Shown one piece after another: positions 8,710 to 15,938 of a stretch of 30,321 nucleotides of DNA. A program made the translations under genes and the position numbers. The stretch comes from Thermoplasmata archaeon. Its GTDB lineage: Archaea > Thermoplasmatota > Thermoplasmata > Thermoplasmatales > Thermoplasmataceae. Each line of letters opens with the position of its first letter. Position 1 is the stretch's first letter. The stretch is taken from positions 9,927-40,247 of the forward strand of contig JAKAYJ010000001.1 in the NCBI GenBank assembly GCA_021816385.1, written 5' to 3'. The notes below the pieces were generated by a model. The model was not told the DNA's origin. It worked only from the letters and a program-made list of their open reading frames with translations, and did no database searches.

Positions 8710-9450
8710 ATGGATGGGTTAGAAAATAAACTGGCAATTTTGATCGATGCAGATAATACCCCGTATAAATCTATTGAAAAGATACTGGATTATTCACACA
8801 AGTTTGGTAATACAATAATAAAAAGGGCATATGGTGACTGGAGTACAAGTGCGTTAAAGGAATGGAATGCAATATTCAGGGAATACGCCGTAAAACCAAT
8901 GCAGCAGTATCAATTCACCAAAGGGAAGAATTCAACTGATATTGCAATGGTAATAGATGCAATGGATATTTTGCATTCAAAGTTCGTGGAGACGTTCATT
9001 CTAGTCACAAGTGATAGTGATTTTACTGGACTAGCCATTAGAATAAGAGAGAATGGCTTAAAGGTGATAGGTATTGGAAGAAAGACTGCACCAGCATCAT
9101 TTGTCAAAGGCTGCGAAGAATTTATTTTTATAGAAAATCTTGTGCCATCACCACCAGAAAAAGTTGAAAAAGTGGCATTGCCTAACTCACAAACTATTGA
9201 AGGTAAAATTACAGAAGGTCAAGCGCTCTTACGTAAAGCAGTTTTGAACACGGCGGATGAGAATGGAAATGTACTTGGTTCATCCCTTGGTACAATGCTA
9301 TTGAAACTTGATCCGTCTTTCTCACCAAAAAATTTTGGATGCAGAAATCTATCTAAATTTATAGATCTATATCCCTCCGTCCTGCAAAATGTTAATAATA
9401 AGTCAGAGAAGATCAAGAAGTACAAGGTAGTAGATCCTGATTTGATATAG
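8710..9450 (+). CDS. NYN-domain ribonuclease with C-terminal LOTUS/OST-HTH domain
   Basis: A 246-residue protein. Residues 7-145 form an NYN (PIN-like, LabA/DUF88) domain with the acidic cluster intact: LIDADN (Asp13, Asp15), STDIAM (Asp77) and VTSDSDF (Asp102, Asp104). These coordinate metal in the family, whose members cut RNA. A short linker (146-163) leads to a LOTUS/OST-HTH domain (168-240; GQALLRKAVLNTADENG, then FGCRNLSKFIDLYP), known from bacterial NYN proteins and animal germ-line factors, where it binds RNA or protein. The ATG at 8710 is chosen because the NYN strand starts just after it; an ATG at 8623 is possible. The gene is more A+T-rich than the xpb-bax1 pair and lies next to insertion-sequence debris, so acquisition by transfer is plausible. 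Its target is unknown. Confidence 0.85.
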   Translation: MDGLENKLAILIDADNTPYKSIEKILDYSHKFGNTIIKRAYGDWSTSALKEWNAIFREYAVKPMQQYQFTKGKNSTDIAMVIDAMDILHSKFVETFILVTSDSDFTGLAIRIRENGLKVIGIGRKTAPASFVKGCEEFIFIENLVPSPPEKVEKVALPNSQTIEGKITEGQALLRKAVLNTADENGNVLGSSLGTMLLKLDPSFSPKNFGCRNLSKFIDLYPSVLQNVNNKSEKIKKYKVVDPDLI

Positions 9451-9574
9451 CTCACCTAAATCGGCCTGAACTAATGCAAATGATACGTTCGTGACTTTAC
9501 ATCTATTTTAATTTTGTAGATTTCCCAATATGATTTTCAGGCTGTTTTTTTAAATCATCATTGTGGGTGCACTA

Positions 9575-10150
9575 TTATTTCAATACCTCTTCGAGTTTCA
9601 TGATCATTCCCATTTTCCTTCCCGTTTCTGACTTGAAATCCAAACTCTCGTTCACCTTTTTTCCTTTGGCTGCATATACAACCATTATATCTTTCATAAT
9701 ATCAATAGTTGAAGGAAGAGTAACGCTCTTTTCTGTCCTGTGCATTTCATTATGTATCGTTGAAAGGAAAAGATATGATAGAAGTGACATAAACATGTGA
9801 ACCCTAATCTTCTGTGGAGTCCAGTGGTATACCGGAAATGCAATACCCATTGTATTAATGGTGCGGAAACAGTGTTCCGCTCTGTTTCTTTTTTTACAGA
9901 GATCAATTATTTCAGCAGAATCCATATTCATGATGTTTGTGAATATGGCATTCTTTCCCATCATGGATAAACGTTCATCCATTCTCTTCTGATCTATTTC
10001 AAGTGACGGAAGAATTATGGTTTCATTGAGGTTCTCAGATTCCAAATATATTCCTGCCTTATCCATGGAATCAGAATCACCGGAATCCATGATTTTCTTT
10101 GTTTTGAGAATAACCTTTTCCATTCTTTTTATGAACGTTTCTCCTTTCCT
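9575..10150 (-). pseudogene. IS1634/IS4-type transposase, C-terminal fragment
   Basis: The frame begins at ATG 10123 and in-frame homology seems to extend to about 10150 (KGETFIKR before the ATG). It gives roughly 190 residues of the C-terminal half of an IS1634-type (COG5421) DDE transposase. KKRNRAEHCFRTINTMGI carries the catalytic Glu region, and FPVYHWTPQKIRVHMFMSLL is the hallmark block after it. Full-length relatives have about 500-550 residues, so the DNA-binding part and the first two catalytic Asp residues are missing. The missing end coincides with the truncated surface-protein gene that begins on the other strand, so a deletion or recombination joined the two. Confidence 0.75.
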
Positions 10151-10858
10151 TATAGTATAGCGTCAGTAAATGGATACAGCGTATCGCCATCATCCGGTAA
10201 TATAGTGGTCAATGACGGGAACTACAGTCAGTCTGTAGCATTCAAGGCTAAGGAAGTGGTAGTTTCAAAATATACAGTCACATTCACAGAAACCGGTCTC
10301 CCATCAGGTTCAACATGGTATGTAAATCTGTCCAGTGGAATGAAATCTGGACCATTGACGGGATCATCCTATTCATTCCAGTTAGTCAACAGTTCATATA
10401 TATATTCAATAGCAACAAATGACAAGATATATCATGCAGAAGGCGGCTCATTCACGGTTAATGGCGACGCGTTATCCGAAAAAGCTGCATTCTCCAGGGT
10501 AACATACACAGTGACATTCAGTGAAACAGGATTGCCATCAGGAACATCATGGTCTGTAACATTCAATGGAACAATGCAATCTTCAACAACAGATACAATA
10601 ACATTCACAGTTGTAAACGGAACATACTCATTCAGTGCAGGTAATGTGACTGGATTTAAGACTACACCCGCACCAGGTACAGTGGATATACATGGGGCTA
10701 ATGTCTCACAGAGCATTACCTATACTTCCACTACCACAACCCCAGCCAGGACACCATCAACAGGGTTGACGGGTATGGAAGTCTATGGCATAGTAGGAGC
10801 CATTGTTGCATTGATTGTAATCGGAGCGTCAGTAGCAGTTGTCAGAAGAAGGAAATAA
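10150..10858 (+). pseudogene. C-terminal stub of a membrane-anchored surface protein
   Basis: An open frame enters from the transposase junction at about 10150 (ASVNGYSVSPSSGNIVV) and runs to TAA. It contains two tandem Ig-like repeats of about 80 residues, each opening with TVTFTETGLPSGSTW or TVTFSETGLPSGTSW, then a Thr/Pro/Ser linker, one membrane helix (GIVGAIVALIVIGASVAVV) and an RRRK tail. This is the C-terminal architecture of thermopsin-like and other extracellular Thermoplasmatales proteins, which are usually much longer and start with a signal peptide. None is present here. A GTG at 10205 could start a 217-residue product, but it would lack an export signal. Confidence 0.65.
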
Positions 10859-11120
10859 CCACCACTTCCATTTTAAAATTCATTAACAATAAACAATGTC
10901 CTCGTCCAAAATGTTATGGTACAAGCTATATTTTCACTATAATGCCAGGTTCTATCCAAAATGTATTAAAAACCAGGAGGCACCCCTAAGAGTTAAAATT
11001 TTCTGACCTCATGGAGTTATATTCAAACCGGATGCTCAAAACATTGTATTTCTTTAGTCTTTTGAAGAATTCATATACGTTTATTTATATATTAAAATTC
11101 ACAATTACATTTTAGAGTAA
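10859..11120. other. Intergenic region, nothing coding seen
   Basis: About 260 bp, strongly A+T-rich. A near repeat TCCAAAATGT occurs at about 10906 and 10957. No ORF, tRNA or clear hairpin could be supported. Confidence 0.4.
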
Positions 11121-11121
11121 A

Positions 11122-11130
11122 TTTATATAA
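11122..11130 (+). promoter_or_regulatory. TATA box for the YVTN-repeat gene
   Basis: TTTATATAA centred 25 bp before the TTG at 11151. It supports leaderless transcription from a TTG start. Confidence 0.65.
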
Positions 11131-11150
11131 CATATTCATATCAAATCATA

Positions 11151-13502
11151 TTGAACAAACATTGGAGATCAAACTGGAAAGTCTCTATCAAATTCACATC
11201 CCTGTTAGTTGTTTCCCTATTCCTTTTCACCTCTTTCTCTGTTATTACAGGGAGCATTAACATTAACGGCGATCTTCAGTCAGTGAAAACAGGATCAGTT
11301 GTTACTGGAGAGGCAAATCCTTATAACAGTAATAATGGCCCGGGGTTTGTAAAGGATACCATTGTCTTATCAAACAGTTCATTAATAAAAGGAAATTTCA
11401 ACAGTACAACCAACGGCATGAATCCCTTCTGTGAAACCTTTGATTCCTCAAATGGATATATTTACGTAACAGATCACTTCTCAAATTCTGTTTCAGTGAT
11501 CAATATTACTGAAGAAAAAGTTGTAAGAGTTATTGATGTTGGCAAAAACCCAACAGGGATTGATTATGATCCGTTGAATGGATACATATATGTACTTGAT
11601 TCAAACTCCGGTTTGATCTCAATAATCAATGGAAAAACTGACAGTGTTGTAGGGAATATAACTGTGGATCAACAACCATGTGCCATAACTATCGACAGAT
11701 CAAATGGGAATATTTTTGTTGCAGGACCACCCAGTGTCTTTATTATAAATGCAACAGAAAATAAAGTTGTAAATACTGTAAATATCGGTTCTGACCCACG
11801 AGCAGAAATATTCGATCCGCTGAATGGCTATGTTTATGTATCAAACTATGGAAGCAATTACGTTGCTGTAATCAATGGAAAAACAGGCAAATATATGGGT
11901 AAGATCGTTACGTGTGTAGATTCAATGGGGATCGGTCTTGATCCTTCAGATGGGGATCTATATGTTGCAAACAGTCACACAGGAACAGTCACTCTTATCA
12001 ATGGTACATCAGGCAACGTTCTGAATTATATACACGTAAATTCCCGTCCCAGGGAAGTAATCTTCGATCCACTCAACAAAAACATTTATGTTACAGATTG
12101 CGGTTCCAGCTCAGTTTCAGTTATAAACTCCACAACAAACACGGTTACAGGATCTATCGTCACAGGATGTGCACCTTACGGGGAGGTCATTGATCCATCT
12201 AGCGGCTTCATGTATATTTCAAACCAGCTCTCAGGTAATATTACCGTGTTCAATACAATAAACTGCAGAACGGTTGGAAGTATTCAGGTGGCTTCATCAC
12301 CATTATGCGAGGTATACGATCCCTCAAATGGTTACATATATGTGTCGAATTATCTCACAAATTCACTCACTGCAATAAACACACTGGATAACAGCATAGA
12401 AAAGAATATTTTCGTTTACAAATTTCCATGCGGGGTAGCTTACGATCCTCTCAATGGATACATATGGATAACCGGAAATTTTCATAAATACATCACTATG
12501 GTAAATGGAGCATGCAACATTGTTAAATCTAATAAATTAGATGAGAGTACATCTCCAAACGTAAAAGCAATATTCTCTCCGGTCAAGACTGTTTTTGATC
12601 CCGTAAGCGGGAATATGTATGGAATACGCCAATCTCTAGATATCATGGTAATGAATTCCAGATCAGGAAATGTTGTGAATTTCATATGCCTGCCTTTCTG
12701 TCCTAGCTATGCTGTATATGACTCATCCAATGGGACTATGTATGTGGGCAATGATTATTCCAGAGAAATCTTCGTAATTAGTGGACAAACAGGCAAGATT
12801 ATAAAGAACATTGATGCAGGTGTATCATCAGAACATGCTGTTTATGATCCAGATAATGGAAATATATATGTAACAAATGAGAGTTTAAACGAAGTTGTGG
12901 AAATCAATGGAACCACTTACAGGGTCATCTCAAACATAACCGCGGGTGACAGACCAACTGCAGCTGCTTATGATCCACTGAACGGATACATATACGTGAT
13001 CGACAGCGGTTCAAACAGCATATCCGCAATAGATACTGAAACTGGAAAGGTTATTGGCAACATAAAGGTAGGTAACGATCCCACCCAGATAATATTCGCC
13101 AGATCAGATGGTGACCTTTACGTTACCAATTGCAAATCAGGTACAGTAAGTATAATCTCCACAGGTGCAGTGGTGAGCAAGTATTATACAGTCACTTTCG
13201 CAATCTCTGATCTGGCTCCTGGCCATTCATGGTCAGTCACCTTCAATGGAGAAAATCAAACATCAGAAGAAAATAGCATTCTATTTATCGCATCCAACGG
13301 TTCATATGCATACACCATAGGAACTCGTTCAGGATATGTTTCAGTACCAGCCTCCGGTTCGGTGATCGTAAAGGGAAAGGATATGTCAATACATACTAAA
13401 TATGAGAGCTTCTTTGAGTCTTCAGGATTTATCGTCGCTATGATCATTGTTGTGGCAACAGTTTCTCTGTTATTCTTTTTCAGCAGGAAAAAAAAGAAAT
13501 GA
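11151..13502 (+). CDS. Secreted, membrane-anchored YVTN beta-propeller protein
   Basis: A 783-residue extracellular protein. A signal peptide (basic KHWRSNWK, then SLLVVSLFLFTSFSVITG) precedes 14 repeats of about 42 residues (roughly 85-675). Each repeat follows the pattern P..x.(Y/F)DPxNGYIYVxNxxSxxVSVINxxTxxVxGxIxVG, so two seven-bladed YVTN propellers are the natural reading. An Ig-like repeat of the type found in the neighbouring surface-protein stub follows (YTVTFAISDLAPGHSW), then a membrane helix (FIVAMIIVVATVSLLFFF) and RKKKK. Such proteins sit on the outer face of the cell and are presumed to mediate binding or S-layer interactions; there is no active site to point at. The TTG start is supported by the signal peptide and the TATA box 25 bp upstream. 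Confidence 0.9.
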   Translation: MNKHWRSNWKVSIKFTSLLVVSLFLFTSFSVITGSININGDLQSVKTGSVVTGEANPYNSNNGPGFVKDTIVLSNSSLIKGNFNSTTNGMNPFCETFDSSNGYIYVTDHFSNSVSVINITEEKVVRVIDVGKNPTGIDYDPLNGYIYVLDSNSGLISIINGKTDSVVGNITVDQQPCAITIDRSNGNIFVAGPPSVFIINATENKVVNTVNIGSDPRAEIFDPLNGYVYVSNYGSNYVAVINGKTGKYMGKIVTCVDSMGIGLDPSDGDLYVANSHTGTVTLINGTSGNVLNYIHVNSRPREVIFDPLNKNIYVTDCGSSSVSVINSTTNTVTGSIVTGCAPYGEVIDPSSGFMYISNQLSGNITVFNTINCRTVGSIQVASSPLCEVYDPSNGYIYVSNYLTNSLTAINTLDNSIEKNIFVYKFPCGVAYDPLNGYIWITGNFHKYITMVNGACNIVKSNKLDESTSPNVKAIFSPVKTVFDPVSGNMYGIRQSLDIMVMNSRSGNVVNFICLPFCPSYAVYDSSNGTMYVGNDYSREIFVISGQTGKIIKNIDAGVSSEHAVYDPDNGNIYVTNESLNEVVEINGTTYRVISNITAGDRPTAAAYDPLNGYIYVIDSGSNSISAIDTETGKVIGNIKVGNDPTQIIFARSDGDLYVTNCKSGTVSIISTGAVVSKYYTVTFAISDLAPGHSWSVTFNGENQTSEENSILFIASNGSYAYTIGTRSGYVSVPASGSVIVKGKDMSIHTKYESFFESSGFIVAMIIVVATVSLLFFFSRKKKK

Positions 13503-13556
13503 ATTCCAGACCTGACATTGTTTCAACATTTAAGTCTCATATTTCATTACTATCTC

Positions 13557-13772
13557 ATGATCCTTAAGGTCAAAGTTCATCCCGGCTCCGGAAAAATTCA
13601 GGTTAATGGGGAAAATCTGGATGTATTTACTGATAAACCCATGAAAAACAACATGGCAAATTATGACATAATGAGGCAGATTTCCGATTATTATCATGTT
13701 GAAATAAACTGCATCCGCCTGCTGAGGGGGGCAACAAGAAGAAATAAATTGATAGAGGTCAACTGTATTTGA
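13557..13772 (+). CDS. DUF167 (YggU-like) small protein
   Basis: A 71-residue protein of the DUF167 family: opening strand LKVKVHPGSGKI, the DVFTDKPMKNNMAN block corresponding to the family's pP..gkAN, and the closing RLLRGATRRNKLIEVN corresponding to G..sr.K...i. The function of the family is unknown. The ATG at 13557 begins the first strand; 13 extra upstream codons (from 13518) are possible but do not look like protein. It follows the YVTN gene by 54 bp and converges on thrS. Confidence 0.8.
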   Translation: MILKVKVHPGSGKIQVNGENLDVFTDKPMKNNMANYDIMRQISDYYHVEINCIRLLRGATRRNKLIEVNCI

Positions 13773-13825
13773 TCCTGTAAAATGCCTTAAGAAGGTATTC
13801 TTATTGGGGTTAGAAGTAATTTGAA

Positions 13826-15826
13826 TTATAGTGCCTGTTCCTTAGATCTATCCCTGATCTCCTGCTGCATCTTTGCAAGGAACTCATCGACCTTCAGGTT
13901 CTGGATCCTGTCCTTCCTGTTCCTCACTGATACCTCATTATTTTCCCTCTCTCTTTCACCGAGTATTATGAAATATGAGGGCCTGAATCTCCTTCCAAGC
14001 TTTATCTTCTTTGAGACGCTTTCTGAAGAATCATCCAAATATGTTCTTATTCCTGCTTCCTTCAGTTTATGGTTGATCTGAACTGCGTATTCCTTCTGCT
14101 GATCTGTTAGTGGTATGATATATGACTGTATGGGGGAAAGCCATGTGGGCAATTTCCCGTAAGAGTTTTCCAGGAGGATCACAAGGAATCGTTCGATTGA
14201 ACCATAAATGGCCCTGTGAAGCATCACTGGTGTCTCTTTCTTGCTCTCCTGGTTCATGAAATAGAGGCCGAATGCAATGGGCATGAAGAAGTCAATCTGG
14301 ATCGTTGTCAGCTGCCATGACCTTCCAAGTGCGTCCTTTATGTGTACATCTATCTTCGGGCCGTAGAATGCAGCCTCTCCTGGATACTCCTTGAATTCCA
14401 GCTTTGATGATATGAGTGCATTCCTCAACTGCTCTGTTGCGTTATCCCACAGGGAGAAATCTGGTTCAAGTTCTGTGGACCCACATTGCTCACATTTCTG
14501 CTCGTTCGTTTCTGCAGACATTCTTTTCGGTTCGTTCAGGAATCCACACTTCCTGCACTTATAGTTGATGAGATAATTCTCAGGTTTTTCCTTGTCCGCA
14601 ATTGACAGATCATACCTTACCTCAATCTCATCGAAGAAAGTATTGAAGGTGATCTTCATCATGTCAAGAACACTCTTTATCTCATCCTCAATCTGGTCTG
14701 GCCTCATGAATTCATGGCCGTCGTCTACTGTGAAAGTCCTCGGCCTCGTTAATCCGCCAACCTCCCCTGATTTCTCATACCTGTACACAGTTCCAAATTC
14801 ACTGAACTTAACAGGCATATCCCTGTAGCTGTGGTTCGTGTTCTCATAGATCGTTATATGCCCGGGGCAGTTCATGGGCTTAAGCGCATATGAATCTCCA
14901 TCAGGCAGTGTGAAGAGGAACATGTCATCCTTGTACTTGTAATAGTGACCGGAAGTCTTCCACATGTTATCCTTGAAGAGATGGGGTGTTGTCACTTCAT
15001 CCCATCCAAATCTTGTGTTAAGCTCCCTCATGAAATTTATCAGTTCGTTCCTGATGACCGAGCCTTTTGCCGTGTACATGGGCAGTCCAGGGGCTCTTTC
15101 TGAATTGAATACAAAAAGATCCATTTCAGAACCTATCTTTCTGTGATCCCTCTGTGCTGCCTCCTCCCTGTTCTTCAGGTACTGTTTCAGTGACTTCTCA
15201 TCAGGAAATGCCGTTCCATATATCCTTGTCAGCCTCTCCTCCTTTATATCTCCCTTATAATTTGACGAAGCCACATTGAGCAGCTTGAAATGCCTGATAT
15301 AGGACGTATCTGGAACATGTGGGCCGGTACAGAAGTCGACAAAATCACCCTGCCTGTAAACAGTGGATTCCTTCCCAACATAATCATTTATCTTGTCAAG
15401 CTTGAACCTGTTACCATGGAACATCTTCTTCAATTCTTCCTTATTATGAACCTCTCTAACAATGGGTATCTTTTTTGAAGCAAGTTCCTTCATCTTCTTT
15501 TCTATGCTATCAAGTGCCTCCTGATCTGGAGGTTCCATTTTAATATCATAATAGAAGCCATTCTCAACCACAGGACCGGCGTTCAGTTTTGCATCTGGAT
15601 ACATTTCCATTATGGCCTGGGCAAGAAGATGTGCAGCGGAATGCCTCAGGATGTGGAGTCCGTATTCATCATCAATCGTAACTGGTAAAACATCTGTGTC
15701 AGTTTCCGCAATTTCCCTCAAATCGTGAAGTTCATTTCCAACCCTCACTGCTATTATGTCCCTCTTTCCGGCAAAAGGTGTTCCCAGTTGCTCCCCTTTC
15801 CTAACAGAAAACTGCATTTCTGACAT
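13826..15826 (-). CDS. thrS: Threonyl-tRNA synthetase, bacterial type, with inserted zinc ribbon
   Basis: A 666-residue enzyme that charges tRNA-Thr and edits mischarged Ser. It has the bacterial layout: a TGS-like N-terminal domain (1-55), an editing domain with HSAAH (62-66) and CTGPH (166-170), a catalytic domain with the zinc ligands Cys320 (MNCPGH), His371 and His537 (MLHRAI), and a C-terminal anticodon-binding domain (from about 565). Between 413 and 457, inside the catalytic domain, is an insert with two CxxC pairs (Cys424/427 and Cys445/448) that reads as a zinc ribbon and that I do not find in the E. coli or yeast layout. The usual WQCGT motif here is WQLTT. A TATA-like GAATTTATTG lies 25 bp before the ATG. 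Confidence 0.95.
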   Translation of the reverse strand: MSEMQFSVRKGEQLGTPFAGKRDIIAVRVGNELHDLREIAETDTDVLPVTIDDEYGLHILRHSAAHLLAQAIMEMYPDAKLNAGPVVENGFYYDIKMEPPDQEALDSIEKKMKELASKKIPIVREVHNKEELKKMFHGNRFKLDKINDYVGKESTVYRQGDFVDFCTGPHVPDTSYIRHFKLLNVASSNYKGDIKEERLTRIYGTAFPDEKSLKQYLKNREEAAQRDHRKIGSEMDLFVFNSERAPGLPMYTAKGSVIRNELINFMRELNTRFGWDEVTTPHLFKDNMWKTSGHYYKYKDDMFLFTLPDGDSYALKPMNCPGHITIYENTNHSYRDMPVKFSEFGTVYRYEKSGEVGGLTRPRTFTVDDGHEFMRPDQIEDEIKSVLDMMKITFNTFFDEIEVRYDLSIADKEKPENYLINYKCRKCGFLNEPKRMSAETNEQKCEQCGSTELEPDFSLWDNATEQLRNALISSKLEFKEYPGEAAFYGPKIDVHIKDALGRSWQLTTIQIDFFMPIAFGLYFMNQESKKETPVMLHRAIYGSIERFLVILLENSYGKLPTWLSPIQSYIIPLTDQQKEYAVQINHKLKEAGIRTYLDDSSESVSKKIKLGRRFRPSYFIILGERERENNEVSVRNRKDRIQNLKVDEFLAKMQQEIRDRSKEQAL

Positions 15827-15846
15827 TGAACTACGATTAATAACTG

Positions 15847-15856
15847 CAATAAATTC
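15847..15856 (-). promoter_or_regulatory. TATA box for thrS
   Basis: Minus-strand GAATTTATTG centred 25 bp before the ATG at 15826, which fits a leaderless transcript. Confidence 0.5.
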
Positions 15857-15938
15857 TTATGCTTCATTAAGGCAAACAGTTTAGATCCTGATTTAAAAAA
15901 AATGTGTAAAATCTTCTGCCATGAGGTGACTGGCAATC

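Noticed and set aside
13821..15478. Plus-strand frames inside thrS
   Set aside because: They are antisense to a strongly conserved synthetase; no promoter or motif supports them.
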